This document shows, one piece after another, positions 44,429 to 57,083 of a stretch of DNA of 64,000 nucleotides. This stretch comes from Sorangium cellulosum So0157-2 (GTDB taxonomy: Bacteria; Myxococcota_A; Polyangia; Polyangiales; Polyangiaceae). Location of the stretch: assembly GCF_000418325.1 (NCBI RefSeq), contig NC_021658.1:5195501-5259500 (forward strand), in the 5' to 3' direction. The notes beneath the pieces were generated by a model. It ran no database searches, was not told the origin of the DNA, and worked only from the letters and a program-made list of their open reading frames with translations. The stretch's first letter is position 1. Every line of letters begins with the position of its first letter. Both the position numbers and the translations under genes were made by a program.

Positions 44429-45763
44429 TCAGGCGGCGGTGCGGAGGGCGGCGCGGCCGCGGGCGCGCAGGGCGAGCGGGACGCCGCCGGCGGGGCCCAG
44501 CGTGAGGTTGCGCCGCACGGGCCGCGGCGGACGCTCGTCGAGCAGGCGGAACTCCCACGCCGACAGCGCCACGCCGAGCACGATCTTCATCTCGAACATC
44601 GCGAAGGCCGCGCCGATGCAGCGGCGGTTCCCGCCGCCGAACGGCAGGTACTCGAACGGGGAGTACTTGCGCTCGAGGAAGCGCTCGGGCCTGAAGCGCG
44701 ACGGCTCGGGGTAGAGCTCGGCGCGGTGGTGCACGAGCAGGATGCACGGCGCGACCCCCGTCCCCGGCGGGAGCGTGTGCTCGCCGAGCCGGAACGGCTG
44801 CGCCGCCATGCGCGGGGCCTCGGTGACGATCGGGTGCAGGCGCAGCGCCTCCTTGCACACCGCGTCCAGGTAGGGCAGCGCGGCGAGGCGCTCCGGGTCG
44901 GGCTCCGGGCCGAGGGCGTCGATCTCGTCGCGCAGCCGCGCGAGGACGGCCGGGTGGCGGTGCGCGTGGTCGAGGGCCCACGCGAGGGCGAGCGCGGTGG
45001 TCTCGTGGCCGGCGAAGAGCAGCGTCCGGAGCTCGTCGAAGATGGCCTGGTCGCTCATGCTCGAGCCGTCGTCGTAGCGGGCCGCGACCAGCAGGCTCAG
45101 GATGTCGTCCCCCGGCGCCGCGCGCGCCCGCTCGATCTGCTCGCGGAACAGGGCCTCCAGGTGGTCGACGCGCCGGCGGAAGCGCGCGTAGGGGCCGAGG
45201 CCGCCGAGCTCGCGCTGCAGGACCGGCAGGAAGGTGAGCGCCGGGGTCAGCGCGTCGGTCATCGCGACGACCGCGCGCGCGAACGCGCTCATGCGCGAGG
45301 GCTCCTCCACCCCGAAGACGGCGCGGAGGATGACGTCGAGCGAGATCGCCTGCGTGATGTCCTGGGCGACGGCGCGGGGGGCGCGCGCCGCCTCGGCGAA
45401 GCGGCGGGCGGCGACGTCCGCCATCGCCGCCGCGTAGGCGCGCATGCGGTCGCCGTGGAACGGCGGCGTCAGCAGCTTGCGCTCGCGCCGGTGGCGCTCG
45501 CCCGAGAGCATGAGGAGCGAGTGCTCTCCGACGAGCGGGGCGATCGACTTGGTGGCGTACGTGACGAGCGCGTCGGGCGGCGCGGTCATCACGTCCTGCA
45601 CCGACGCGGGGCTGCCGGCCATCACGACGTCGCCGTTGTACATCGGGACGTTGAAGACGTCGCCGTACGTGGCGGCGCACCGGGACAGGAGCTCGATCGG
45701 ACGCGTGAGGAACTGGTAGGTCGTCAGCAGGCGGCCCTGCGGGCCTCGGGGCAATTGGCTCAT
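44429..45763 (-). CDS. Cytochrome P450
   Basis: 444 residues from ATG 45763 with GAGG nine bases upstream; a longer frame to 45934 is rejected as Arg/Pro noise. Oxygen-binding I-helix AGHETT (251-256), ExxR in KEALRLHP (305-308), and heme loop FGGGNRRCIG with Cys382 as thiolate ligand are all intact. Spacing fits a soluble bacterial P450 of the CYP102/CYP110-like branch. No ferredoxin or reductase gene is adjacent. It could hydroxylate a fatty acid or secondary metabolite; the O-methyltransferase downstream is compatible with a tailoring role. Confidence 0.95.
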   Translation of the reverse strand: MSQLPRGPQGRLLTTYQFLTRPIELLSRCAATYGDVFNVPMYNGDVVMAGSPASVQDVMTAPPDALVTYATKSIAPLVGEHSLLMLSGERHRRERKLLTPPFHGDRMRAYAAAMADVAARRFAEAARAPRAVAQDITQAISLDVILRAVFGVEEPSRMSAFARAVVAMTDALTPALTFLPVLQRELGGLGPYARFRRRVDHLEALFREQIERARAAPGDDILSLLVAARYDDGSSMSDQAIFDELRTLLFAGHETTALALAWALDHAHRHPAVLARLRDEIDALGPEPDPERLAALPYLDAVCKEALRLHPIVTEAPRMAAQPFRLGEHTLPPGTGVAPCILLVHHRAELYPEPSRFRPERFLERKYSPFEYLPFGGGNRRCIGAAFAMFEMKIVLGVALSAWEFRLLDERPPRPVRRNLTLGPAGGVPLALRARGRAALRTAA

Positions 45764-45990
45764 GGCGCACCTCGGCAGGAGCTCGATCCCGGTGGCGCGC
45801 GGCGCCTCGCCGGGATCGATCCAACGATGAGGCCGGCGCGGCGGCGCGGCAGCGGCGTCGGGCGCCAACGTTGCGACGGATCGCGCCAGAGGGGCGCGGC
45901 GGCGAGAGGGGGCGCGCGGCGGCCGGAGGAGCACGAGCGCGGCGGCCGGTCGTGGTTGGCGGGCACGGCTCGGCTTGCGATCATGGCCGC

Positions 45991-46473
45991 ATGTCGAGGT
46001 ACCGCAGCGACATCGAGGTGGTGCGGCTCCGCATCCACGAGCTCGAGGAGCGGCTGCGCCGCGTGCGCGCGCAGCAGATCCACGCCGAGGCCGCCGCGAA
46101 CCTGGGGCCCGAGGCCGCGCGGCCGTTCAGCCGGGGCATGTACCACCTCGGCCGGGCGCTCAGGCGCCTGGTGCGCAGGCGGGGTCCGGCGCCCGCGCAG
46201 GAGCTCGCGGCGGCGCGGGCCCGGCTCGCCTGGCTGGAGCAGCGGGTCGCGATGGCCGAGGTGGAGCTCTCGCGCGCCGAGGCGGAGCGCTCGCGCACGG
46301 AGGCGGAGCGCTCGCGCGCGAGCCTCGGGGTCGATCGGTGGGAGCCGGTGAGCGGCGCTCACCCCGGGTCGATGCCGGCGGTTGACCTCGCGCCGGCGGT
46401 GCCGCAAAGCGCGCCGTCCGGCCGACTGGCGTACCGGCTCGGCCGGGCGGTCGGGCGGCTGAGCCGGCGATGA
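45991..46473 (+). CDS. Coiled-coil hypothetical protein
   Basis: 160 residues from ATG 45991. About two thirds is a charged helix with heptad pattern (VVRLRIHELEERLRRVRAQQ, then LAWLEQRVAMAEVELSRAEA), in which AEAERSRT repeats. The C-terminus is basic (LGRAVGRLSRR). No signal or membrane helix. It is 33 bp upstream of the propeller lipoprotein on the same strand. Probably a structural or DNA-binding coiled coil; function unknown. Confidence 0.65.
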   Translation: MSRYRSDIEVVRLRIHELEERLRRVRAQQIHAEAAANLGPEAARPFSRGMYHLGRALRRLVRRRGPAPAQELAAARARLAWLEQRVAMAEVELSRAEAERSRTEAERSRASLGVDRWEPVSGAHPGSMPAVDLAPAVPQSAPSGRLAYRLGRAVGRLSRR

Positions 46474-46506
46474 GCCGGCGCTGCTGCGTCACCAGGAGGT
46501 TTTCCT

Positions 46507-47532
46507 ATGGCACGAGCCCTCGGCATATCCACCTCGATCGTCGCGGCGGCCGCGATGGTCTCCTGCGGCGGGGAGGCGCCGCCGCCCGCGCTCGCACCGG
46601 CGGCCTCCGCGCCCGTAGCGCCCGTCGCGACGAGCGGCGTCGAGGCCCCGCCCGCGGCTCCGGCGGCTCCCGCGGCGTCCACGGCGGCGCCCGAGCCGCC
46701 CAGGCGCGCCGCGCCGAGCCCGGTCGCGAGATACACCGGCTTCGCCAAGCCGGAGAGCGTGCTCTACGACGCGGACAACGACCGCTACCTCGTCTCGAAC
46801 ATCAACGGCAATCCGGGCGACAGGGACAACAACGGCTTCATCTCCGTCCTCTCGCCCGACGGTCGGGTGACGAGCCTGAAGTGGATCGAGGGCGGCAAGA
46901 ACAAGGTCAAGCTCGACGCGCCGACGGGCTCGGCGATCGCGAAGGGCGTGCTCTACGTCGCCGACCTCACGACCGTCCGGATGTTCGACCTCAAGACGGG
47001 GACGCCGAAGGGGGAGATCGCCATCCCCGGCACGACGTTGCTGAACGACGTCGCGGCGGCGCCGGACGGCAAGGTCTACGTGTCCGACTCCGGCTTCACG
47101 ATCGGCGCGACCGGCAACCTCGAGGCGACGTCGAGCGACGCCATGTACGTCATCGAGAAGGGCAAGGCCAAGGCGCTGGCGAAGACCACCGAGCTGCGCA
47201 TGCCGAACGGCCTCGCGTGGAGCGACAAGGGGCTCGTGGTTTGCTCGAGCGGCGCTCCCGAGGTCTTCGTGCTCGACGAGAAGGGCGAAAAGCGGGACGT
47301 GACCACCACGGCGCCCGGCGGCCGCCTCGACGGCCTGATCGCCCTCGGAGACGCGCTCCTCGTGACCAGCCACGACGCGTCGGCGGTGCTCCGCGGGAAG
47401 CTCGGCGGGACCTTCGAGGTCGCCATCCCCGAGCAGAAGACGCCCGCGGACATCGGGTATGACACGAAGCGTGGACGCGTCCTCGTGCCCCACGTGATGG
47501 CGGACACGGTCGACGCCTACGAGCTGAGGTGA
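46507..47532 (+). CDS. SMP-30/gluconolactonase-like propeller lipoprotein
   Basis: 341 residues with the ribosome site AGGAGG eight bases before ATG 46507. Signal peptide with lipobox AMVSC, then a Pro/Ala linker to about residue 70. The rest shows a six-bladed propeller of the SMP-30/NHL kind: KPESVLYDADNDRYLVSN, GKVYVSDSG, MPNGLAWSDKGLVVCSS and GLIALGDALLVTSHD. It may bind a ligand or hydrolyse a lactone; metal ligands cannot be named with certainty. Operon position between the coiled-coil gene and a GNAT gene. Confidence 0.85.
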   Translation: MARALGISTSIVAAAAMVSCGGEAPPPALAPAASAPVAPVATSGVEAPPAAPAAPAASTAAPEPPRRAAPSPVARYTGFAKPESVLYDADNDRYLVSNINGNPGDRDNNGFISVLSPDGRVTSLKWIEGGKNKVKLDAPTGSAIAKGVLYVADLTTVRMFDLKTGTPKGEIAIPGTTLLNDVAAAPDGKVYVSDSGFTIGATGNLEATSSDAMYVIEKGKAKALAKTTELRMPNGLAWSDKGLVVCSSGAPEVFVLDEKGEKRDVTTTAPGGRLDGLIALGDALLVTSHDASAVLRGKLGGTFEVAIPEQKTPADIGYDTKRGRVLVPHVMADTVDAYELR

Positions 47533-47605
47533 TCTGCGGACGAAAAATGCGCGCTTCGGGCCTCCCACCGGCAGGCTGGCGTCTTCACGGTATGTCGAGG
47601 AAGAG

Positions 47606-48160
47606 ATGAACATATCCATCGTCGACGCATGGCGCGCGCGGGAAGCGCGTGAGTTCTTCCGGAATGTTTGGCCGATGTACGTCCACGAGCTCTCCGGCTT
47701 CGACACGAGCTTCTACGCTCTGGACGAGACCGGCCGATGGCGACCGGACATCGTCGACGATTGGGTCTCAGGCGTGACTCCGCCCGCCAACCTGCGAGCT
47801 CCGCGGTCGGCGCAGGACCCGATGCAACCGTTCCAGCGAGCGTACGTCATCACGAGCGACGCCCGCCCGGTCGGGTTCGTATGTGTCGGCCTGCGACCGT
47901 TCAGATACATGCCGGACGACGTCGATTTCAGCATCGCGGAGCTCTTCTTGATCCACGGGAGCCGCGGCACCGGCGCGGGCCGACATGCGCTCCAGTTGCT
48001 GCTCCACCGGTATCCAGGGCGGTGGCACCTCTGTGCCATCCACGACAACGCTCGGGCGATCCGGTTCTGGACCAAGACGCTGCCGCTCCTCGGCGTGCGA
48101 GATCTCGAAACACGGCGCGAGAGCGGCGATGTAACCTGGCGGTTCGTGGCAGAGGGGTGA
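47606..48160 (+). CDS. GNAT-family acetyltransferase
   Basis: 184 residues; GAGGAAGAG precedes ATG 47606. The acetyl-CoA-binding motif A is present as IAELFLIHGSRGTGAGRHAL (residues about 111-130), with YVITSDARPVGFVCVGLRP as the preceding strand and DNARAIRFWTKTLP as motif B. The N-terminal EFFRNVWPMYVHELSGFD is like the GNAT group acting on small molecules or peptides. Cytoplasmic. Base composition is less GC-rich than its neighbours, so recent transfer is possible. Confidence 0.9.
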   Translation: MNISIVDAWRAREAREFFRNVWPMYVHELSGFDTSFYALDETGRWRPDIVDDWVSGVTPPANLRAPRSAQDPMQPFQRAYVITSDARPVGFVCVGLRPFRYMPDDVDFSIAELFLIHGSRGTGAGRHALQLLLHRYPGRWHLCAIHDNARAIRFWTKTLPLLGVRDLETRRESGDVTWRFVAEG

Positions 48161-48244
48161 CGTGCGCTGGGCTCCCGAGCCCTCGACTTCCTGCGACCGA
48201 TCGCGATCGACCGGTCGTTCGGGCCGGATTTCCGACGCACGGAT

Positions 48245-49264
48245 CTACCGGACGCGGGTGCGCCGGTACTCGCCCGGGGTGGTGCCCGTCCAGCGGCGGA
48301 AGCTGCGGTAGAAGTGGCGCGGCTCGCCGTAGCCGAGCAGGAAGGCGACCTCCTGGAGCGCGAGATCGCGCCGGCGGAGGAGATCGAGCGCCTTGCCGCG
48401 CCGGGCCTCGTCGAGCTGCGCCGTGAACGACGTGCCGAGGTCCTTGAGGGCGCGCTGGAGCGAGCGCGTGCTCATGCCCAGCGCGCGCGCGATCCGCGCC
48501 TGGTCCACCTCGCCGCGATCGAGCCGCTCGCCGATGAGGGCGCGCACGCGCGCGTCGAGCGGCGCCGCGCTGGCCGGCGCGGCGCGCGCGGCGAGCAGCT
48601 GCTCGGCGTGGCGCACGAGGTAATCGCGCACCGAGGGATCCGCGCCGACGAGGTGCGCGTCGAGCACGCGCGCGTCGTAGACGAGGCCGGTCGCGGCCGC
48701 CTCGAAGCGGACCGGGGCGCCGAGCGCCTCCTCGTAGAGCGGGGTCGGGTGCCGGCGGGGGTGGCGGAACATGGCCTCGAGCGGCCGCGCGGCGCCGTCG
48801 AGGTAGAGCGCGATGAAGCGCGCGAGCCCCGCGGCCATCATCTCGATCGGCTCGGCCATGGCGACGACCCGCGGCTCGTGCTCGAGCGCGAGGTGGAAGA
48901 CCTCGCCCCGCTCCTCGATGACGATGCGGAGGTGCGGGTCCATGAGCCGGAAGAAGCGGCCATAGACCGCGACCGCCTCTCGCAGGGTCCCGCTGTGGCG
49001 CGCGACATGCCCGACGATGCCCACGACCGAGACCGGGATCCAGCGCGCGTAGGTCAGCCCGAGCGGCTCGCCGGGGAGGCGCTCGAGCATGAGCGCCCAC
49101 AGCGACAGGAGCGACGCGTACGGCACGAGCTCGTCGGGCGCGGCGAGCGCCTCGGGCGAGATGCCGGCGGCGCGGAGGAGATCGTCGCGAGGGACGCCGC
49201 GCGACGAGGCGAACTCGATGAGCGCGGCCGGTAAGGATGCGAAGACGAGCTCGCCGTCGGACAT
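48245..49264 (-). CDS. AraC-family transcriptional regulator
   Basis: 339 residues. An N-terminal ligand-binding domain of the OruR/ArgR kind (about 10-200: SSRGVPRDDLLRAAGISPEAL, PLGLTYARWIPVSVVG) is followed by two helix-turn-helix motifs: IARALGMSTRSLQRALKD and the AraC signature LALQEVAFLLGYGEPRHF...FRRWTGTTPGEYRR. It is the second gene after the nitrilase (30 bp apart), so it may regulate that operon or a target elsewhere. It resembles the AraC protein at 26549-27625 in layout. Confidence 0.92.
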   Translation of the reverse strand: MSDGELVFASLPAALIEFASSRGVPRDDLLRAAGISPEALAAPDELVPYASLLSLWALMLERLPGEPLGLTYARWIPVSVVGIVGHVARHSGTLREAVAVYGRFFRLMDPHLRIVIEERGEVFHLALEHEPRVVAMAEPIEMMAAGLARFIALYLDGAARPLEAMFRHPRRHPTPLYEEALGAPVRFEAAATGLVYDARVLDAHLVGADPSVRDYLVRHAEQLLAARAAPASAAPLDARVRALIGERLDRGEVDQARIARALGMSTRSLQRALKDLGTSFTAQLDEARRGKALDLLRRRDLALQEVAFLLGYGEPRHFYRSFRRWTGTTPGEYRRTRVR

Positions 49265-49294
49265 GGCGCGGGCCGAGGATAGCGCACGCGCCGG

Positions 49295-50107
49295 CTATCC
49301 CGTGCGGGCGGGGCGCTCCCACGCGGCGTACACGTCGGGGCGGCGCTCCGAGAGGTAGCGGTTGTCCGCGCGCGACGCGCGCTGGAGCTCGGGATCGAGA
49401 TCGGCGAAGAGCAGGTCCTCGCCGGCGGCGCCCGCGGCGGCCAGGACCGAGCCGTCGGGGGCCGCGATGATGCTCTGGCCGCACAGGACGGTGTCTCCTT
49501 CCTGCCCGCAGTGGTTGGCGTAGGCGATGAACACCTGGCTCTCCAGCGCGCGCGCGGGCGGCAGCGTGCGGGCCACCACGCCGAACGGCTCCGGGAGCGC
49601 GGTCGGCGCGCACACGAGGTCTGCGCCAGCCAGCGCGACGCCGCGCACCGCCTCGGGAAACTCGATGTCGTAGCAGATCAAGAGGCCGATCCGGAAGCCG
49701 TGCAGGGCCGCGATGGGCAGCTCGCCGCGGCCGTGGGTGAAGACCGCGGCCTCGTCCGGGCCGTAGAGGTGCGTCTTGCGGTAGGTCGCGAGGCGCGCGC
49801 CGGCGCGATCGAAGAGGTGCGCGGCGATGAAGAGCGCCCCGTCGGGCCCGCGGTCGGGCGCGCTGGCGACCAGCGCGATGCCGCAGCTCGACGCGACGTC
49901 GGCGAGCCTGCCGACGATGGCCTCGGGCGAGGTCTCGAGCAGCGCCCGGGGCACCAGCGCCGGCACATAACCCGTCGTGAACAGCTCCGGAGTGACCAGG
50001 AGGTGAGCGCCGCCCTCGGCGGCGCGCCGGGCCGCGCCGGCGATGCGCGCGACGTTGGTGTCCACCTGTCCCGGGACGGCGTTGGCCTGCAGCACGGCGA
50101 TGCGCAT
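49295..50107 (-). CDS. Carbon-nitrogen hydrolase (nitrilase superfamily)
   Basis: 270 residues. The Glu-Lys-Cys triad is complete: Glu41 in TPELFTTGY, Lys111 in YRKTHLYG and Cys145 in LICYDIEFPE. The length and motif spacing fit omega-amidase/N-carbamoyl-type branches that act on small amides. It begins at once with IAVLQANAVPG, so ATG 50107 is right. It forms an operon with the AraC regulator and is divergent from the lipoprotein at 50198 across 90 bp. Confidence 0.93.
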   Translation of the reverse strand: MRIAVLQANAVPGQVDTNVARIAGAARRAAEGGAHLLVTPELFTTGYVPALVPRALLETSPEAIVGRLADVASSCGIALVASAPDRGPDGALFIAAHLFDRAGARLATYRKTHLYGPDEAAVFTHGRGELPIAALHGFRIGLLICYDIEFPEAVRGVALAGADLVCAPTALPEPFGVVARTLPPARALESQVFIAYANHCGQEGDTVLCGQSIIAAPDGSVLAAAGAAGEDLLFADLDPELQRASRADNRYLSERRPDVYAAWERPARTG

Positions 50108-50197
50108 GAGATCGACCCTCCAGCGGCTTTCCGGGGCTTCAGCGTACCCGATGGGCCCTGCGCGCGGTCGAGCGGCCTAGGTTGACGCGATGCGGCA

Positions 50198-51460
50198 ATG
50201 TCGGCTATCCTGGCGCGGATGCTTGGGTTCGAGCGCTCGCCGGGGTCGAGCTCCTGTGCAAGGCCGTGCGCCGCCACCGCCGCGGTCCTCTCGCTGGTCG
50301 CCGTCTCGGCCTGCTGCGGCGCCCCCGATCGCGCGGATTCGCCCGCCCAGAGCGCGACCATGGGCGAGGCGCCGCCGTCCGCTGGCGCGGGCGATGCGGG
50401 GGGCGCCGGGGCGGGCCTGGGCGGCGCCGGCGGGGCGGGCGCGGGCGGGGCCGGGGCGGGCGCGGGCGGCGCGGGCGGGGCCGGTGCGGGCGGCGCCGGC
50501 GGGGCCGGTGCGGGCGGCGCGGGCCCGGGCGGCGCCCCATCCGCCGACCTCCAGGGCTGTCACGGCGAGAAGCGGCCTCTCGTGATCTCCAGCCAGATGC
50601 CTTATGCCGTCGCGCACGTCGGCGCGGCGGAGGGCCATTTCCTCCTCGATTTCGGCACCACGGCCAGCACCATCGATCCGCAGGGCTTCGCGGGCGGGGT
50701 GGTCCCCGAGCCCGTCGCCGGCAGCGCCGATCGGTTCGCCGACTTCGATTTCTACGGCCCCTGGGGCACCGTCCGCCTCACGGTGCAGGACCACTCGGGC
50801 ATCCAGGGCGCGGTGCGCCAGGCCGGCATCCTCGGCACGGACTTCCTGTCGCTCAATGCGTTCACGCTCGATTATGAGGGCGGCGCCGTTTACCGGGCCG
50901 ACGCCGGGGCGCTCTGCCCCGATGAGATCCTGCGCGCCGAGGGCATGAAGCCGCTCTGGACCGCGGGCTACTATTCTTCCGATCTCGCCGCGGTCCAGGC
51001 GGGCTTCCCGAACGTGCCCACCGTTCCGGCGCGCATCGGCGGGGCGCAGGCCGTCGCGCAGCTCGACACGGGGTACGACGACGCGGTGCACCGGCGCTCG
51101 GTCAACATCAACCGCGCCTTCTTCGCGGCGATCGGGGCGGCCGGGATCGACCTCGAGCCGGTGCCCGAGGCCGCGATGTCGCTGAGCACCTGTGTCCCGG
51201 GGCAGGCGGAGCAGGTCTCGGCCTACCGCATCCGCCGGGGCGCGCCGTTCGAGCTGGTCAGCACCGACGGCTCCGCCGCCGTCGCCGCGCAGGACGTGAT
51301 GCTCTTCCTCAAGGACACGCCGCCCGAAGCCCGGCAGTGCGGCGGGATCGGGACATGGTCCATCCCCGCAGCGCAGGTGGCCGCGTCGTTCTACGTGGAC
51401 GCGAGGCGGCTCGTGTTCGACCCCGTCACGTCGCGCGTGTGGATAGGGACGCCGCGGTAG
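50198..51460 (+). CDS. Aspartic-protease-like lipoprotein
   Basis: 420 residues. A signal region (ATG 50198 or 50219) ends in a lipobox-like VAVSAC. Residues about 60-117 are a GAGGAG-type linker. The mature domain has two lobes with retropepsin-like motifs: FLLDFGTTASTI (about 150) and AQLDTGYDD (about 288). In true aspartic peptidases both lobes have D-T/S-G; here the first reads D-F-G, so activity is doubtful. A pair of Cys could form a disulfide. The fold is an inference; function unknown. Confidence 0.75.
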   Translation: MSAILARMLGFERSPGSSSCARPCAATAAVLSLVAVSACCGAPDRADSPAQSATMGEAPPSAGAGDAGGAGAGLGGAGGAGAGGAGAGAGGAGGAGAGGAGGAGAGGAGPGGAPSADLQGCHGEKRPLVISSQMPYAVAHVGAAEGHFLLDFGTTASTIDPQGFAGGVVPEPVAGSADRFADFDFYGPWGTVRLTVQDHSGIQGAVRQAGILGTDFLSLNAFTLDYEGGAVYRADAGALCPDEILRAEGMKPLWTAGYYSSDLAAVQAGFPNVPTVPARIGGAQAVAQLDTGYDDAVHRRSVNINRAFFAAIGAAGIDLEPVPEAAMSLSTCVPGQAEQVSAYRIRRGAPFELVSTDGSAAVAAQDVMLFLKDTPPEARQCGGIGTWSIPAAQVAASFYVDARRLVFDPVTSRVWIGTPR

Positions 51461-51677
51461 CGGCGAGCGCCCCGAGCGTACCGCGCACGTGGCCCTCGCG
51501 ATCGGGCCGTTCGGAACGAAGCAGCCTATCGGCCGAGGGGGGCCACCCCCGGCTCATCCACGTTGCGCCGCGGCGCGCGAGCGCTCGTGCGCTCGAGTCG
51601 ACGGGACGATGAGATGGCATTCACCTTGAACGAGCTCGCCCGCTCGTGGCATGATCGTCCTGCACAAGGGGGGTACG

Positions 51678-54644
<2,967 letters not shown>

Positions 54645-54720
54645 CCTGCCCAGGATGCCAGAATGCGCCGCGCCGATCACCAGCCGGACGTGGTGGCCGA
54701 AGTCGCCGCGCACCGACGCC

Positions 54721-55326
54721 CTACGGCACCACCACCGTATCGTTCGTCTGCAACGGCAGATCCCCGCGGAGATCCCCTTTCTCGACGACCTCATCGAAAA
54801 CGAACGGAATCCTGCGCTCGCCGAGCGCGTCGCGCCGGACGATCACCACCTCGTCGGGATCGGCGAAGCGCGTGAAGCCGCCGGCGAGGGCGAGCGCCTG
54901 GAGCACGGTGATCTGCGCCCGCGGCGTGAACTCGCCCGGACGCGACACCTCGCCCATCACGTAAACGCGGTAGCTGTGGAGCTCCGCCACCTCCACGCTG
55001 ACGACCGGCTTCTCGTGGTAGAACTTGGCCGCCTGCGTCGCGATCTCCTCGGCGATGCCCATGACGGTGCGCCCCGACGCCAGGATATCGCCGACGAGCG
55101 GGACCGTGATGAAGCCGTCTGGCCGCACCGTGACGCGGTGGCTCAGCGCCTCGTTCTTCCAGGCGCGCACCTCCAGCACGTCGCCGGGGCCGACCGCATA
55201 GGCGCGGGTTGCGCGGCGCTCGGCCTCGAAATCGACCCGCGGGGCGCTCGCGCCGCAACCCGAGGACGCCACGAGGGCCATCAGCGCGGAGCAGAGCAGG
55301 GCAATCCGGACACAGCGGGACCACAT
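54721..55326 (-). CDS. Polysaccharide export protein, Wza/EpsY family
   Basis: 201 residues from ATG 55326, with GGAGG ten bases before it. Lipobox ASSGC (Cys24), then the periplasmic export domain AVGPGDVLEVRAWKNEAL and TVRPDGFITVPLVGDI, and SLBB-type strands (YRVYVMGEVSRPGEF, ITVLQALALAGGFT). Only one SLBB domain is present and there is no long C-terminal helix, so it is a short outer-membrane or periplasmic member. It serves capsule or exopolysaccharide export and is divergent from the Wzy-type gene. Confidence 0.93.
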   Translation of the reverse strand: MWSRCVRIALLCSALMALVASSGCGASAPRVDFEAERRATRAYAVGPGDVLEVRAWKNEALSHRVTVRPDGFITVPLVGDILASGRTVMGIAEEIATQAAKFYHEKPVVSVEVAELHSYRVYVMGEVSRPGEFTPRAQITVLQALALAGGFTRFADPDEVVIVRRDALGERRIPFVFDEVVEKGDLRGDLPLQTNDTVVVP

Positions 55327-55573
55327 GCGGTGTTCACCCTCCATGATGGAATCGCGCACCAGCAAGCGCCGATCCCGCGGCCTCGCCCTGCGCCTGCTCC
55401 TCGAGCGCGCACCGGCGCTTCCCGCGTGCCGGTCGAGCCCTCGGTGCTAGATCCGTCGCGCGGAAGGGGGGAATGCGCGCCGCGCCTCATCGCGCTTGCG
55501 CAGGGCGCCTCACCGCGGCCGTCGTGAGCTCGCGGCGCGGGCGGTCTGCGCGGCGCTCGCGGCGCGCCACACC

Positions 55574-57067
55574 ATGGCAGCGTGGGTCGTGTGCGCGCTG
55601 TGCGCGCTCGTCATCCTCAAGCCGCAGGAGTTCATCCCCGCGCTCGAGGGGATTCCGCTCGTTCACGCGGCGTTCGGGCTCACCCTGCTCTGCGTCGCCC
55701 TCGACGTCGTGTGGCGGCGGCTCAAGCCGACGCTCGCGCCTCAGGTCGTCTACGCGCTCGCGTTCCTCGCCTGGGCGGCCCTCACCACCGCGCTCAAGCG
55801 CCCGGCCGCCCTCGAGGAGCGCGGCCTGCAGCTCGCGACCGTCGCGGGCGTCTTCCTCGCCGTCGCCTTCGCCGCCGCATCGCCGCGCGGGGTGCGCGCG
55901 CTCGCGATCACGCTCGTCGGCTGCGCCGTCGTCACCACCGCGGTCGCGATCGTGCAGGCGTTTCAGCCCTACGGCTGCATGCTCGCCGCGCCCGACGACT
56001 GGGAAGGCAAGGGCGAGCTCGAGCCGGATGGACGCCCCTGCGAGACCAACCTCGACTGCCGCAAGGATCCGCCCGTCCCCGACGGCAACTACCGGTGCGA
56101 GCGCCCCGGGCCGCTCGGCACGTCGACGATCGACGGGCGCGTCCGCTACCGCGGCTCGCTCGCCGATCCGAACGAGCTCTCCCTGATGGCCGGCATGTCG
56201 ATCCCCCTCGCGATCGCGCTCGCCGAGCGGCGCGGCCGCCGGCGCGCGCCCGCGGCTCCCGGCGGCGCCGTCCCGCGCGCGCCCGCGCCTCCCTGTGGGG
56301 CGCGCCTTCGGCCTGCGCTGCCGCTCCTGCTCACCGATCGGCTGCTCTCGCGCGCGGCCGCGGCGCTGCGCGCGCTCCCCGTGGTGGCCGTCATCGCGGC
56401 GATCGGCGCGATGGTCGTCCTGTCGCGCTCGCGCTCGGGGGTGCTCGTGTACCTGGCGGTCCTCGGCCTCACGCTCATCCGGTGGAGCGGGAGCCTGGGC
56501 GCCGTCGCCGCCTGCTTCATCGGCCCGCCCATGCTCCTGCTCGGCGGCCGGAGCGGCGACGAGGCGAGCGAGAGCTCGGAGGAGCGCGTCGAGCTGCTCC
56601 GGGAGGCGTTCGAGATGATCCGGCGCACCCGGGGGATCGGCGTCGGCGCAGGGCAGTTCGGCGACGAGTCGTCGCTCGGCCTGACGGCCCACAACTCCTA
56701 CCTGCTCGCCGCGTCCGAGACGGGCCTGCTCGGGATGTGCCTGTTCGCGCTCGTCCTGTATGCGTCGATCAAAGTACCGCTCTCGATCTGGCTGGGCGAC
56801 GCCGAGGTCGGCCCTGCGGCGAGGCGGTTCGCGCCGGCGATCTTCGTGAGCCTGTGCGGCGCGCTGCTCGGCATCTTCTTCCTGTCGTGGGCTTACAAGG
56901 ACGTCCTTTACATGACGCTCGGCGCTTCCGCTGCGCTGTATGGAGCGGCGCGGGCCGAGGACGCCCGCATCTCGGTGCGCGTGTCCCTGAGGGAGGTCGC
57001 GCTCGTGTGCGGCGGGATGTTCGCCGTGCTCGTGCTGCTCAACGTCCTGCTCCGGTTCCTCGGGTGA
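55574..57067 (+). CDS. O-antigen ligase/polymerase (Wzy-like)
   Basis: 497 residues from ATG 55574; the upstream frame is Arg/Ala noise. It has about eleven membrane helices and one large periplasmic loop (about 150-210, with four Cys and PDDWEGKGELEPDG). RYRGSLADPNELSLMAG and VLSRSRSGVLVYL are the short motifs typical of the O-antigen ligase fold, with Arg residues that bind lipid-linked sugars; GIGVGAGQFG and LTAHNSYLLAASETGLLG follow. It probably polymerises the repeat unit exported through the divergent Wza protein. Confidence 0.92.
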   Translation: MAAWVVCALCALVILKPQEFIPALEGIPLVHAAFGLTLLCVALDVVWRRLKPTLAPQVVYALAFLAWAALTTALKRPAALEERGLQLATVAGVFLAVAFAAASPRGVRALAITLVGCAVVTTAVAIVQAFQPYGCMLAAPDDWEGKGELEPDGRPCETNLDCRKDPPVPDGNYRCERPGPLGTSTIDGRVRYRGSLADPNELSLMAGMSIPLAIALAERRGRRRAPAAPGGAVPRAPAPPCGARLRPALPLLLTDRLLSRAAAALRALPVVAVIAAIGAMVVLSRSRSGVLVYLAVLGLTLIRWSGSLGAVAACFIGPPMLLLGGRSGDEASESSEERVELLREAFEMIRRTRGIGVGAGQFGDESSLGLTAHNSYLLAASETGLLGMCLFALVLYASIKVPLSIWLGDAEVGPAARRFAPAIFVSLCGALLGIFFLSWAYKDVLYMTLGASAALYGAARAEDARISVRVSLREVALVCGGMFAVLVLLNVLLRFLG

Positions 57068-57083
57068 GCGCGCCCCGGGTGGT

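Noticed and set aside
45871..45990. Longer start for the coiled-coil gene
   Set aside because: The extra 40 codons are Arg/Gly noise and would overlap the divergent promoter region of the P450 gene.
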